A stretch of DNA of 64,000 nucleotides. Source: Lentzea sp. NBRC 102530 (GTDB lineage Bacteria; Actinomycetota; Actinomycetes; Mycobacteriales; Pseudonocardiaceae). The stretch covers positions 124,001 to 188,000 of the forward strand of contig NZ_BSTF01000011.1 in NCBI RefSeq assembly GCF_030269365.1, given 5' to 3'. Position 1 is the stretch's first letter. Each line of letters opens with the position of its first letter. The notes beneath the pieces were generated by a model. The model saw only the letters and a list, made by a program, of their open reading frames with translations. It made no database searches and was not told the origin of the DNA. Shown in pieces: positions 9,935-19,022 of this stretch. The position numbers were made by a program, and so were the translations under genes.

Positions 9935-11329
9935 TCACTTGCCGAGGTTCTCCGGGTGCGTCTCGACCTTGCCGTGCAGCACGCGGTTGATGCCCCAGAG
10001 CACCAGACCGGCGAGCAGCAGGTAACCCGCGATCTTGTAGTCGTCGATCGGACGACCCGACAGGCCCGGGATCGCGAGGTACGCGCAGGTGATCGCGCCG
10101 AGCACCGGTGCCCAGGTGGGCGCCCGGAAGTGCTTGTGCTCGGCCTTCTCCCGGCGCAGCACGAGGCACGCGACGTTGACGATGGTGAAGACGATCAGCA
10201 GCAGCAACGACGTCGTGCCACCGAGCTTGCCGATGTCCGCTGTGGACACCAGGATCACCGCGACGCCCGTCGTGAAGACGATCGAGATCCACGGCGTGCG
10301 GCGGAACGGGTGCACGGTGCCGAAGAACTGCGGGATGATCTTCTCGTTCGCCATGCCGTACAGCAGGCGGGACGCCATCAGCATGTTGATCAGCGCCGAG
10401 TTGATGACGGCCAGCAGACCGATCAGCGCGAAGATCCACAGCGGGAAGCCCGGCGCGCCGACGGTGACGACCTTCAGCAACGCGCCGCTGCTCGCCTTCG
10501 CGAGTTCGTCGGACGGGATCAGCAGCGACGACGTGATCGCGACCAGCACGTAGATCAGGGCCGCGACGCCCATGCCGATCAGCATCGCGCGCGGGAAGAT
10601 CTTGGCCGGGTTCTTGCACTCCTCGGCCATGTTGACCGAGTCCTCGAAGCCGACCATCGCGAAGAACGCGAGCGCCGTCGCCGAGGTGACCGCGAGCATG
10701 ATGTTGGACCCGGACGGCACGTGGATCTCGGTGAGCCGTGAGGGTTCTCCGTCGCCGACCGCCACCGCGTACGCGCCGATCGCGATGATGATCAGCAGGC
10801 CGGACAGCTCGATGCAGGTCAGGACCACGTTGGCCTTGACGGACTCCGAGACGCCGCGGAAGTTGATCAGGGCGAGGCCGCCGATGAAGACGATCGCGAG
10901 CCCGGTGAACACGAGCGACTCCGGCCGCAGCGAGACGTCGAAGAACTCCACCAGCAGCTGCCGCAGGTACGTGCGACCGAACGCCAGCGCCGCCGACGAC
11001 GCCGAGGTGATGCCCGAGCACATGACCGCGAACGCGACCATGAACGTCAAGAAGTGGATCTTGAACGCTCTGTTCGTGTACAGCGCCGCGCCCGCTGCCT
11101 TGGGGTACTTCCCGACCAGTTCCAGATAGCTGAACGCCGTCAGGAACGCCACCAGGAACGCGAGCAGGAACGGCAACCAGAGCGCGCCGCCGATCTTGCC
11201 CGCCACGTTGCCGGTGAGCGCGTAGATGCCGGTGCCGAGGATGTCGCCGACGACGAAGAACAGCAGCAGCTTCGGGCCGATTGCCCGATGTAGCTCTGGT
11301 TGCTCCGTTTGTGGAGTCGCTTCAGCCAT
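9935..11329 (-). CDS. APC-family amino acid permease
   Basis: A 464-residue integral membrane transporter with about 12 helices, for proton- or exchange-driven amino acid uptake. The first helix contains LLLFFVVGDILGTGIYALTG, the typical unwound GxxxG(I/T)Y substrate-binding segment of the APC superfamily. A later helix has FFAMVGFEDSVNMAEECKNP, also characteristic. The ATG at 11329 (MAEATPQTEQPELHRA) is chosen over an upstream GTG or ATG because it gives a normal N terminus. Divergent from the lipoprotein gene at 11410. Substrate is unknown. Confidence 0.88.
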   Translation of the reverse strand: MAEATPQTEQPELHRAIGPKLLLFFVVGDILGTGIYALTGNVAGKIGGALWLPFLLAFLVAFLTAFSYLELVGKYPKAAGAALYTNRAFKIHFLTFMVAFAVMCSGITSASSAALAFGRTYLRQLLVEFFDVSLRPESLVFTGLAIVFIGGLALINFRGVSESVKANVVLTCIELSGLLIIIAIGAYAVAVGDGEPSRLTEIHVPSGSNIMLAVTSATALAFFAMVGFEDSVNMAEECKNPAKIFPRAMLIGMGVAALIYVLVAITSSLLIPSDELAKASSGALLKVVTVGAPGFPLWIFALIGLLAVINSALINMLMASRLLYGMANEKIIPQFFGTVHPFRRTPWISIVFTTGVAVILVSTADIGKLGGTTSLLLLIVFTIVNVACLVLRREKAEHKHFRAPTWAPVLGAITCAYLAIPGLSGRPIDDYKIAGYLLLAGLVLWGINRVLHGKVETHPENLGK

Positions 11330-11409
11330 GCCCGAAGATTCTGCTCCTCTTGATCGGCTACCTGCGGGAACGGACGCTGACCTCACCCAATTGGTGTAAC
11401 AATCGCCCG

Positions 11410-12207
11410 ATGAGACTCGCGGCAACCGCGATCACCGCCGCCCTGGCGCTGACCGCCTGCTCCTCGTCCGACCCCGCGAGCGACACCGGCGGCCCCCAGC
11501 ACCGCGACGTGCCGGGTCTCGTGGCGGCGGTGAAGAAGTCCGTGAACGACAAGGGTTCCTACCGCTTCACCATCGACCCGCCGCTGGCCGGGACGTCCGG
11601 CCGCGCACCGGCGAAGGGGAACGTGCGGCTGGGCGGCGAGGTCCCTGCGATGGACGCGACCACGAACCGTCCTGTGCAGACCGACGGCGACGCCGTGGAG
11701 CTCCGGCTGGTCTCGACCACCAAGGACACCGCGTTCGTGCGGCTGCCCGCCGACGTCTTCGGGCTGCCCGCCGGCAAGCCGTGGGTGAAGCTCGACCGCG
11801 GGGTCGACGACGAGTTCACGACGACCGTGCTGGGCTTCCACGACATCGTCTACCAGCAGGCCGTCTTCACGACCTACCACCTGCCGGTGATCGAGGCGGG
11901 CGGCGAGATCAAGCTGACCACGCAGGCCGGTGGCAGCACCCGCTACTCGATCTCCGTCGACTACCGGAAGGCGTACGACACTCTCAAGGACGAGGCGTTG
12001 CGCGCCGAGATCAAGCTCGCGCTGGACCAGAAGGTGCCCGGCACGACCGCCGAGGTCGAACTGGACGGCAGCGGCCTGCCCACCCGCATCGGCTTCTACA
12101 CGGAGTTCCAGGGGAAGCGGATCGTCGACGCGACCCGGTTCACCGACTGGGGCTCCCCCGTCACGATCACCGAGCCGAACCCGGCCGAGATCAGCCCGCG
12201 GGGTTGA
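11410..12207 (+). CDS. Lipoprotein, LppX/LprG-like fold
   Basis: A 265-residue exported lipoprotein. The N terminus (MRLAATAITAALALTACSSS) has a lipobox LTAC, so cysteine 17 is the predicted lipidation site. The mature part, with RFTIDPPLAGTSG and WVKLDRGVDDEFTTTV, resembles actinobacterial LppX/LprAFG-type lipid-carrier lipoproteins. The stop overlaps the convergent MFS gene by 17 nt. Function as a lipid or glycolipid carrier is inferred from family resemblance only. Confidence 0.7.
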   Translation: MRLAATAITAALALTACSSSDPASDTGGPQHRDVPGLVAAVKKSVNDKGSYRFTIDPPLAGTSGRAPAKGNVRLGGEVPAMDATTNRPVQTDGDAVELRLVSTTKDTAFVRLPADVFGLPAGKPWVKLDRGVDDEFTTTVLGFHDIVYQQAVFTTYHLPVIEAGGEIKLTTQAGGSTRYSISVDYRKAYDTLKDEALRAEIKLALDQKVPGTTAEVELDGSGLPTRIGFYTEFQGKRIVDATRFTDWGSPVTITEPNPAEISPRG

Positions 12208-13453
12208 CCTTGTAGCGCCAGATCGCCGGCAGCGCCGCCACCATCGCGACACTGGCCACGACCACCAGCAACCCGCCGACCGACACCGCCGCGGCCGTGC
12301 CGAACGCCGCGCCACCCGTGCCGTGCAGCAGGTCGGCGATCCGCGGTCCGCCGGCCACGACGACGATGAACACGCCCTGCATCCGTCCGCGCATCTCGTC
12401 GGTCGCGGCGGACTGCAGGATCGCGCCGCGGAACGCCATCGACACCATGTCGGCGGCACCCGCGAGCGCGAGGAACGCGGCCGCGATCCACAGCGACCCG
12501 GCGAGCCCGAAGCCCGCGATCGCGACGCCCCAGCCGACGACGGCCAGGGTGAGCGCGACGCCGTGACGGTTGACGTTCGAGATCCAGCCGGACGTGAGCC
12601 CGCAGATCACCGCGCCGACCGGGATGGCCGCGAACAGCACGCCGAGCGCGAACCCACCGCCGGCGGGATCGCCGAACGTGTGCTGGGCCATCTCCGGGAA
12701 GAGCGCCCGCGGCATGCCGAACACCATCGCGATGATGTCCAGCAGCATCGACGCCATCAGCACCTTCTGCGCCCACAGGTACACGAACCCGTCGAGCACG
12801 TCCCGCAGTCCCGCCCGCCGGATCACGCCGTCCAGCGGGGGCATGGCGGGCAACTTCCACACCGCGTAGACCGTGACGGTGAGGGCGATCGCGTCCACCA
12901 GGTAGAGCGTCGAGAGCCCGACGATCGGCATGAACGCACCCGCGAGCAACGGCCCGAGCACGGCGCCGAACTGCATGACCGTCGACCCGAGCGCACCGGC
13001 GGACGGCAGCAGCTCGGCGGGCACGAGCCGGGCGATGGAGGCGGAGCGGGCCGGCGCGTTGGCCGCGAAGAACACCTGCTGCAGGCCGAGCAACGCGATG
13101 ACGAGCCACACCGAGCCGACGTTCATCGCCGCCTGCGCCCACAGCAGCACCGACGAGACCGCGATGCCGGTGTTCGTGACGAGCAGCAGCTTGCGCCGGT
13201 CGACGGTGTCCGCGATGGCGCCGCCCCACAGCCCGAAGACCAGCAGCGGCACGAGCGCCACACCGGCGGCGATGCCGACCCACGCGGACGAGCCGGTGAG
13301 GTCGTAGACCTGCTTGGGCACGGCGACGGCGGTGAGCTGGGAGCCCACCGCCGTCACGATCGTGGAGAGCCACAACCGGCGATACGCGACGATCTTCAAC
13401 GGTCGGGTGTCGATCACGAACGTCGAACGCGCGCTTCTCCCCACAGTGGCCAC
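12191..13453 (-). CDS. MFS transporter, EntS-like exporter
   Basis: A 420-residue major facilitator protein with about 12 helices and MFS motif A variants (GLWGGAIADTVDRRKLLL). The overall pattern with MQFGAVLGPLLAGAFMP and TDEMRGRMQGVFIVVV resembles EntS/enterobactin-exporter-like members. The GTG start at 13453 lies within an imperfect DtxR-type palindrome (13453-13471). Substrate unknown; siderophore or drug export are the obvious possibilities. Confidence 0.85.
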   Translation of the reverse strand: MATVGRSARSTFVIDTRPLKIVAYRRLWLSTIVTAVGSQLTAVAVPKQVYDLTGSSAWVGIAAGVALVPLLVFGLWGGAIADTVDRRKLLLVTNTGIAVSSVLLWAQAAMNVGSVWLVIALLGLQQVFFAANAPARSASIARLVPAELLPSAGALGSTVMQFGAVLGPLLAGAFMPIVGLSTLYLVDAIALTVTVYAVWKLPAMPPLDGVIRRAGLRDVLDGFVYLWAQKVLMASMLLDIIAMVFGMPRALFPEMAQHTFGDPAGGGFALGVLFAAIPVGAVICGLTSGWISNVNRHGVALTLAVVGWGVAIAGFGLAGSLWIAAAFLALAGAADMVSMAFRGAILQSAATDEMRGRMQGVFIVVVAGGPRIADLLHGTGGAAFGTAAAVSVGGLLVVVASVAMVAALPAIWRYKVNPAG

Positions 13454-13471
13454 TTGGTTAGCCTATGGCAA
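13453..13471 (-). promoter_or_regulatory. Weak iron-box-like palindrome at the MFS start
   Basis: The 19 bases match the DtxR/IdeR consensus TTAGGTTAGGCTAACCTAA at 13 of 19 positions when read on the minus strand, including TAGGCTAACC. It overlaps the GTG start of the EntS-like gene. The score is marginal, so the site is tentative. Confidence 0.25.
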
Positions 13472-13512
13472 CTAACAAGCCCTTCATGTGGATGTGTCGC
13501 CAAGACCACTCG

Positions 13513-15447
13513 TCAGAGGCGGACGGGATACACCGGCTCGGGCACCTTGGGCGTGATCCGGCCCTCGACGAAGATCCCGTGCCAGATCATGAAGCAGAGC
13601 ACGGACCACAGCTGCCGGCTGCGGTCGAACTGCTCCGACTTGTGCTCAGCCAGCAGGTCGAGCACCGCGTTCTTGTCGAGCAGGTGCCCGGTCTGCGAGT
13701 CGTTGATGATCGCGCGCGTCCAGTCGTACATCTCGGCGCGCAGCCAGTGCCGGATCGGCACCGGGAACCCGAGCTTGGGCCGGTTCAACACGTGCGGCGG
13801 AATGATCTTCGCCAACGCCTTGCGCAGCGCGTACTTGGTCGTGCCCTCGGTCAGCTTCTGGTCGAGCGGCACCTCGGACGCGACCCGGAACACCTCGGGG
13901 TCGAGGAACGGCACGCGCAACTCGATCGAGTTGGCCATCGTCACCTTGTCGGCCTTGACGAGGATGTCGCCGCGCAGCCACGTGAACAGGTCGATGTGCT
14001 GCATGCGCGCCACCGGGTCCCAGTCCTCGGACTCGCGGTACCAGGGCGCCGTGACGTCCTTGAAGCCGATGCCCTCGACGTAGCCGGGGAACACCGCGCG
14101 CACCTGGTCGTCGCTGAAGTTGCGGGCGTTGCCGTAGTACCGGTCCTCCAGCCGCAGCGAGCCGCGCCGCAGCAGGTCCTTGCCGCGCACACCCTCCGGA
14201 ATGGACTTGGACACCGCGCCCATCAACTTGCGCACACCGCCGGGCACCTTCTCGAACGGCGCCAGCGACAACGGCTCGTGGTAGATCACGTAGCCGCCGA
14301 ACAGCTCGTCAGCACCCTCACCGCTGAGCACGGCCTTGACGTACTTACGAGCTTCCTTCGCGATGAAGTACAACGGCACCAACGCCGGGTCCGCCACCGG
14401 GTCGTCCAGGTACCAGATGATGAGCGGCAACTCGTTCATCATCTCGTCCGCCGACACCGTCCGGACCACGTGCCGCACCCCGATGGCCGCCGCCGTCTCC
14501 GCGGCGACGTCGACCTCGGAGTACCCGTCCCGGTCGAACCCGCTGGTGAAGGCGATCAGGTTGGGGTTGTGCTGCTTGGCCAGCGTCGCCGTGGCCGTCG
14601 AGTCGATGCCGCCCGACAGGAACGCCCCGACCGTCACCTCAGGATCCGAGATCATGTGCTTGGCGACGGAGTCCCGCATCACGTCGGCAATGCGCTCGTG
14701 CAACGCCTCGGCCTCGTGCGCCCCGTTGACCGGCCGCGGGTTGAACACGGGCTTGAAGTACCGGTTGAACAGCACCTGCCCACCCGGCGACACCTTGAAC
14801 GACGTCCCGGACTCCACCCGCCGGATCGCCTTGTGCAACGACTCGGGCTCCGGCACGTACTGCAGCACCAGGTAGTGCTGCAACGCCGTCTGGTCCAGCT
14901 CCTGGCTGATCCCCAGCACGCCGGTCAGCTGCAGGAGGCTCTTCTTCTCCGACGAGAACCCGACACCGCCGGGCCCCGCCGCCCAGTACAAAGGCTTGAT
15001 CCCGAACGGATCCCGCGCCCCGAACACCACGCGCTCCTGCGCGTCCCAGATCATGAAGGCGAACATGCCGCGCAACATCTTGACCCAGTCGGCACCGAGG
15101 TAGTGGTACCCGGCGACGATGGACTCGCCGTCGCCCTTCGTCTTGAACTGGGCCCCGAACTTCCGCATGAGCTCGGCCCGGAGCTCCTTGTAGTTGTAGA
15201 TCTCGCCGTTGAAGTTCAACGTGTACCGGGTGGGGTTCTCCGGCGGCCCCCACACCAGCGGCTGGTGCGAGTGCTCGAGGTCGATGAACCCGAGCCGGTT
15301 GAACCCGTAGATGACCTCAGCGTCGGCCCAGGTGTCCTGCTCATCGGGCCCACGGTGCCGCTGGCAGCGCAGCGCCGCAGCGACGGAGTCACGCGCGGAG
15401 GCCGCACCGGCTTCCGTAGAACAGATGAGTCCGAGCACTCCGCACAC
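13513..15447 (-). CDS. asnB: Asparagine synthase (glutamine-hydrolysing)
   Basis: A 644-residue enzyme making asparagine from aspartate, ATP and glutamine. The GTG start at 15447 is fixed by the need for cysteine 2 as the glutaminase nucleophile (start CGVLGLI); a GAGG site lies about 10 nt ahead. The class II glutaminase domain covers about residues 1-220 (RHRGPDEQD, NFNGEIYNYKELR). The synthetase PP-loop is GAFLSGGIDSTATATLA, with the C-terminal domain to the end (RVPFLDPEVFR). Longer upstream readings are not supported. The region before it is a repeat-rich gap. Confidence 0.95.
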   Translation of the reverse strand: MCGVLGLICSTEAGAASARDSVAAALRCQRHRGPDEQDTWADAEVIYGFNRLGFIDLEHSHQPLVWGPPENPTRYTLNFNGEIYNYKELRAELMRKFGAQFKTKGDGESIVAGYHYLGADWVKMLRGMFAFMIWDAQERVVFGARDPFGIKPLYWAAGPGGVGFSSEKKSLLQLTGVLGISQELDQTALQHYLVLQYVPEPESLHKAIRRVESGTSFKVSPGGQVLFNRYFKPVFNPRPVNGAHEAEALHERIADVMRDSVAKHMISDPEVTVGAFLSGGIDSTATATLAKQHNPNLIAFTSGFDRDGYSEVDVAAETAAAIGVRHVVRTVSADEMMNELPLIIWYLDDPVADPALVPLYFIAKEARKYVKAVLSGEGADELFGGYVIYHEPLSLAPFEKVPGGVRKLMGAVSKSIPEGVRGKDLLRRGSLRLEDRYYGNARNFSDDQVRAVFPGYVEGIGFKDVTAPWYRESEDWDPVARMQHIDLFTWLRGDILVKADKVTMANSIELRVPFLDPEVFRVASEVPLDQKLTEGTTKYALRKALAKIIPPHVLNRPKLGFPVPIRHWLRAEMYDWTRAIINDSQTGHLLDKNAVLDLLAEHKSEQFDRSRQLWSVLCFMIWHGIFVEGRITPKVPEPVYPVRL

Positions 15448-15805
15448 GTGAAATCGCACCTCGTAGCTAGCTGTTGCTGAAATCCCAGTATGCCGAAGCG
15501 GGGATCCGGACCTTCTCGCCACCCGAAGGACGCCCGACCCCCAGGTCAGGTTCCGCACGGGGCCGCGCAGGGGGTGGAGGTGCAGGGGCCGCCACGAGGG
15601 TGGCGGAAGAGGTGGACCGAGAGGCGGCGGCGCAGAGGTGGGCGGAGAGGTGGCGGCGCAGAGGCGGGGGCGAGGGGAAGTAGGCCGGGCACGAGCCAGC
15701 CGAGCGTTGGGTAGCTGAGCGTGTGGCAGCCAAGAGCTAGGCAGCGATGCGCTCCAGCAGTGGCTTGAGGAGACGCGATGCCGAAGGCGAGCCCGACAGA
15801 GCGCG

Positions 15806-15829
15806 AGCATCGCGACGGCGCAGCCGAGC
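15806..15829 (+). repeat. 24-base dispersed repeat, copy 1
   Basis: An exact 24-base match to 40905-40928 (it begins AGCATCGCGACGGCGC and ends AGCCGAGC). Both copies lie in gene-free gaps, in the same orientation, beside other hairpin repeats. Confidence 0.6.
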
Positions 15830-16003
15830 TCTAGCCCCAACCGCAGTCGCCAACGCAAGGGTGACCACCGTCTTGGCTCGGCGCGCGCACTCAACCGGAC
15901 AGCCGACATCGCCAGCCAACCACCTACGAAACCTGGCGTGGCGAAGCCGAAGGCGAGCCCGAACGGGCCGATCCCCACCACCTGGCCGGTTCCACCGCTC
16001 TGG

Positions 16004-16126
16004 GCGATTGGGGCTTGACCTTGAGGGGCGGGATGCCACCATCTCAGACCGGCCGGGGCGCTTCCATCCCCGGCTTTTGAGGCCGATACGCATCCCGCCA
16101 GAGGCTCAAGGTCAAGCCCCAATCGC
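16004..16126. repeat. Long inverted repeat with nested hairpin
   Basis: Perfect 22-bp arms at 16004-16025 and 16105-16126 (left arm begins GCGATTGGGGCTTG). The pairing continues imperfectly inward through GCGGGATG/CATCCCGC. In the centre a further 7-bp stem (GCCGGGG...CCCCGGC) is followed by TTTT. The 123-bp unit is compact, non-coding and terminator- or MITE-like. Confidence 0.6.
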
Positions 16127-16195
16127 ACCCCACATCTTCGTCCCGACCCAACGGGACCACCCTCGCAACCGCAGCCCAACCAACAAAACGCAACC

Positions 16196-16233
16196 AAAAA
16201 CGGGGCGCCTCCCCGCCCACAGGAAGACGCCCC
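16196..16233 (-). terminator. Intrinsic terminator after pdxH
   Basis: Read on the minus strand, GGGGCGTCTTCC (16222-16233) pairs with GGGGAGGCGCCCC (16202-16214) using two G-U pairs. It is followed by a UUUUU tract (16196-16200). It starts 17 nt after the pdxH stop codon. Confidence 0.75.
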
Positions 16234-16249
16234 ACGAAAAAGCCAAGTC

Positions 16250-16906
16250 CTACGGAGCTACTCGCTCCAAAGCCCACCCGTCCCGTCCGAGCCGGAACCG
16301 CAGCCGATCGTGCATCCGATCCCGCCGCCCCTGCCAGAACTCGACCTCCTCGGGCCGGATCCGCCACCCGCCCCAGTGCGGCGGCACGGGGATCTTCTCG
16401 GTCTCGGCGAACTGCCGCTCGATCTTGTGCAACGCCGAATCCAGAGTGGACCGTCCGGTCACGACCCGCGACTGCGGCGAGGCCCAGGCCCCGATCTGCG
16501 AGCCGCGGGGCCGCGAGTTCCAGTACTCGGCGGTCTCCACGGGCCCGACCTTCTCGACGGTCCCGCGCACGTGCGCCTGGCGCTGCATCGCGAACCACGG
16601 GAACGTGGCCGAGGCGTACCGGGTGGCCATCAGGTCGTGCGACTTGTTGGACGTGTAGTTGGTGAAGAACACCAGCCCGCGCGCGTCGAGTCCCTTGGCC
16701 AGCACGGTCCGCGACGACGGACGGCCCTTCACGTCCGTGGTGGCGAGCACCATCGCGTTCGGCTCGGGCAGCCCGGCGCCGTTGGCCTGGTCCAGCCACA
16801 GCTGGAGCTGCTCGTGCCAGGTGGCGGCAAGCTCGGTCTCGCTGAGCGAGCCCTGCTCGTATGACACGCGCATCGCCGGTAGTGCGATGTTCGTGGTCTC
16901 CGTCAT
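16250..16906 (-). CDS. pdxH: Pyridoxamine 5'-phosphate oxidase
   Basis: A 218-residue FMN enzyme oxidising pyridoxine or pyridoxamine 5'-phosphate to pyridoxal phosphate. Conserved blocks are EPNAMVLATTDVKGRPSSRT (FMN site), GLVFFTNYTSNKSHDL, the RGTVEKV region, EYWNSRPRGSQIGAWAS and the C-terminal WGGWRIRPEEVEFWQGR with RLHDR-like RMHDRLRF. Length is typical. Single gene with its own terminator; SerC-type and transaminase genes in the window use its product as cofactor. Confidence 0.94.
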   Translation of the reverse strand: MTETTNIALPAMRVSYEQGSLSETELAATWHEQLQLWLDQANGAGLPEPNAMVLATTDVKGRPSSRTVLAKGLDARGLVFFTNYTSNKSHDLMATRYASATFPWFAMQRQAHVRGTVEKVGPVETAEYWNSRPRGSQIGAWASPQSRVVTGRSTLDSALHKIERQFAETEKIPVPPHWGGWRIRPEEVEFWQGRRDRMHDRLRFRLGRDGWALERVAP

Positions 16907-17061
16907 CGGCGAACCTCCAAGCGGCGGCAGAACTCGTGGTCCCTGGACCCGCGACCATACGCACGGCGAACCGATCCCGAAACCGCCTGCGCGGTGATGA
17001 CCACCACCTGAACGGTGACTGTCCGTGCAAAGAACAGTTCTGGATCGAGTCCGTGATCGAG

Positions 17062-17763
17062 TCAGATGGCGTCGAGCACACGTGTGACGGTGACCACGTC
17101 GTCACCCAGTGCGGTAGCAAGGGTTCCGCCCGCTGCCAACGGAACGACGCTCCACCACTCACCGCCGTCGGCCTTTCGCTCGATGCCGTCCAGCACCAGC
17201 GAACTCCCCACGACACGCCGTCCTGCCAGTCCGCTGACAGATCCGTCGACCGACGGGTCGCCCACGACCAGCTGCTGGTGCAACAACGGCTTGCCGCAAC
17301 GGGTTGCGCGCACCGACGACGACAACGAACCGGCCGGCTCACGAGCGCGGCCCAGCACCAGGACCTCGCGCAGCCGCAACTCTGCGTGACCGTCCAATTC
17401 AGCCTCCACCACTGCGGTGTGGTTCGCCCGCGCCGTCACCACCGTCGGTTCGGGCAGGTAGGAAACGGTGCCCTCGACGGAGAACCGCACAAGAGACGAA
17501 GAAGGCTCACCGGACGAACCGGGCAGCACCAGCGTCGCCGCAACGCCTCGAAGGTCCAATGTCGCCCCAGGACCGACTTCGACGGTCAGGCACAACGAAT
17601 CGCCGCCCAGCGGCGCGGTGACCGAGGAAACCAGGTGCACCAACGCAACCGGGCCCACGCGCCGCGCCGGGACCAATGTCAACGGTGTCATGGAGCGCAG
17701 CACTCGCACGACGCTGTTGCCGTGCGAGTCCAACGCCACCACGAGCCGTGCCGAGGCCTTCAC
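17062..17763 (-). CDS. ureD: Urease accessory protein UreD
   Basis: A 233-residue UreD/UreH-type protein, scaffold of the UreD-F-G complex that delivers nickel to the urease active site. Short for the family (about 250-280 residues) but with the usual beta-rich pattern (GGDSLCLTVEVGPGATLDLRG) and C-terminal region. It is last in the operon, 25 nt after ureG. The GTG start at 17763 follows GAAGGCG. Confidence 0.85.
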   Translation of the reverse strand: MKASARLVVALDSHGNSVVRVLRSMTPLTLVPARRVGPVALVHLVSSVTAPLGGDSLCLTVEVGPGATLDLRGVAATLVLPGSSGEPSSSLVRFSVEGTVSYLPEPTVVTARANHTAVVEAELDGHAELRLREVLVLGRAREPAGSLSSSVRATRCGKPLLHQQLVVGDPSVDGSVSGLAGRRVVGSSLVLDGIERKADGGEWWSVVPLAAGGTLATALGDDVVTVTRVLDAI

Positions 17764-17788
17764 CGGAACGCCTTCACCCGAGATGCCT

Positions 17789-18424
17789 TCACAGCCCCGC
17801 CAGCACCCACTTCGCGACCTCGGGTGCGTCCGGCGTCTCCACCAACGACTGCGCGATCACGGGCAGTTCCCCGCGCATCCGGTGCGCGTCGGAGATCATC
17901 ACGTCCATGTCCGCGCCCACGTGCGGCGCCAGGTCGACCTTGTTGATCACCAACAGATCCGCGGTCGTCACGCCGGGCCCGCCCTTGCGCGGCACCTTGT
18001 CGCCACCGGCCACGTCCACCACGAAGATCTGCCGGTCGACCAGGCCGCGCGAGAACACCGCGGTCAGGTTGTCCCCGCCGCTCTCGATGATCACCAGGTC
18101 GAGGTCGTCGAACCGGTGCTCCAGCCGTTCCACCGCGTCCAGGTTCGCCGTGATGTCGTCCCGGATCGCCGTGTGCGGGCAGCACCCGGTCTGCACCGCC
18201 TCGATCCGCGACGGGTCCAGCACGCCGGCACGACGCAGGAAGTCCGCGTCCTCGGTCGTGTAGATGTCGTTCGTCACGACCGCCAACGACAGCTGCGACC
18301 CCAACGCGTGGCACAGCGCGGCGGTCAGCGCGGTCTTGCCGCTGCCGACCGGGCCGCCGATGCCGATGCGCGGCGCGACCCCGTGGTGGTGCCCGTGCGG
18401 ATCGGGTCCGTGGTTAGCTCCCAA
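17789..18424 (-). CDS. ureG: Urease accessory GTPase UreG
   Basis: A 211-residue SIMIBI-class GTPase that powers nickel insertion. The P-loop is [18 protein letters not shown], the metal-binding CPH motif is in [14 protein letters not shown], and the G-motifs [12 protein letters not shown] and [12 protein letters not shown] are present. The N terminus is histidine-rich ([10 protein letters not shown]), as in actinobacterial UreG. The TTG start at 18424 is chosen because GAAGGGG precedes it at normal spacing. It overlaps ureF by 11 nt. An ATG at 18451 is an alternative. Confidence 0.92.
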   Translation of the reverse strand: MGANHGPDPHGHHHGVAPRIGIGGPVGSGKTALTAALCHALGSQLSLAVVTNDIYTTEDADFLRRAGVLDPSRIEAVQTGCCPHTAIRDDITANLDAVERLEHRFDDLDLVIIESGGDNLTAVFSRGLVDRQIFVVDVAGGDKVPRKGGPGVTTADLLVINKVDLAPHVGADMDVMISDAHRMRGELPVIAQSLVETPDAPEVAKWVLAGL

Positions 18425-19022
18425 AGAGACGCACCCCTTCACGTCGAACATGTGCCTCGGCCAGCAGGTCCAAGGCAGGTGAACCCAAAGCGGGAAGCTC
18501 GGCGCACGCCCGCGAAGCAACGTCCTCGACCGGCAGCGCGGCCACGATCGCGTTGACGCCGAACGGATCGAGCCCCAGCAACCGCACCGCCGCCGACGCA
18601 GGCCCGCTGACCGCCAGATAAGCGCAGGTCAGAGCCGCCTCGAACGGATCACCGGCCAGCACCCCGATCACCAGCGGCTGGTGCGGGTCCCGGGGCAGCG
18701 CGTCCAGCCTCGCCGAAGGCCAGGCCCGCCGCGCCGCCCGCAACATCCCGCGCCCCTGCGCCCGCGAGGCCTCCCGCTGCGCAGGCGACGGCGTCCGGGC
18801 GTCCAGCTCGGCGTCGAGCTCGGAGAGGTCCTCCCCGCGGGCCGCCGCCGCGGCGAACCCGGCCGCCAGCAACCCGGCCGTCACCAACCGCCCGTGCAGG
18901 AACGACCGGAGCGTGGGCTCGTCGACGACCAGCCCGCGCGCGGCCGCCTCCTCCAGCCCGCCGGAGTGCACGTGCCCGCCGCCGGGGAACCGGGAGTCGG
19001 AGAGGATCAGCGCTGTCAGCAT
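18414..19022 (-). CDS. ureF: Urease accessory protein UreF
   Basis: A 202-residue all-helical accessory protein that checks UreG GTPase activity in the urease activation complex. It begins [20 protein letters not shown], the typical UreF N terminus (SDSxxPxGxxxHSGG). The ATG shares one base with the ureC stop codon. Much longer upstream readings would merely run antiparallel through ureC and are rejected. Confidence 0.9.
   Translation of the reverse strand: MLTALILSDSRFPGGGHVHSGGLEEAAARGLVVDEPTLRSFLHGRLVTAGLLAAGFAAAAARGEDLSELDAELDARTPSPAQREASRAQGRGMLRAARRAWPSARLDALPRDPHQPLVIGVLAGDPFEAALTCAYLAVSGPASAAVRLLGLDPFGVNAIVAALPVEDVASRACAELPALGSPALDLLAEAHVRREGVRLFGS

Larger units (their letters stand above)
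15448..16195. other. Repeat-rich intergenic region without a convincing gene
   Basis: About 750 bases between asnB and the pdxH terminator. No frame shows a recognisable protein or ribosome binding site. The part nearest asnB (15560-15680) is a G-rich, purine-rich run on the plus strand with several G4-forming-type blocks. The middle has copies of the short motif GCCGAAGGCGAGCC (15779 and 15947) and a 24-base sequence shared with the gap at 40.9 kb. The right part holds the 22-bp inverted repeat. It looks like degenerate mobile or repetitive DNA. Confidence 0.6.

Noticed and set aside
13465-15480. 671-codon frame antisense to asnB
   Set aside because: Shadow of a fully conserved AsnB; no domain or RBS.
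13513-16197. AsnB starting far upstream (894 aa)
   Set aside because: The glutaminase cysteine must be residue 2; the extension is repeat DNA.
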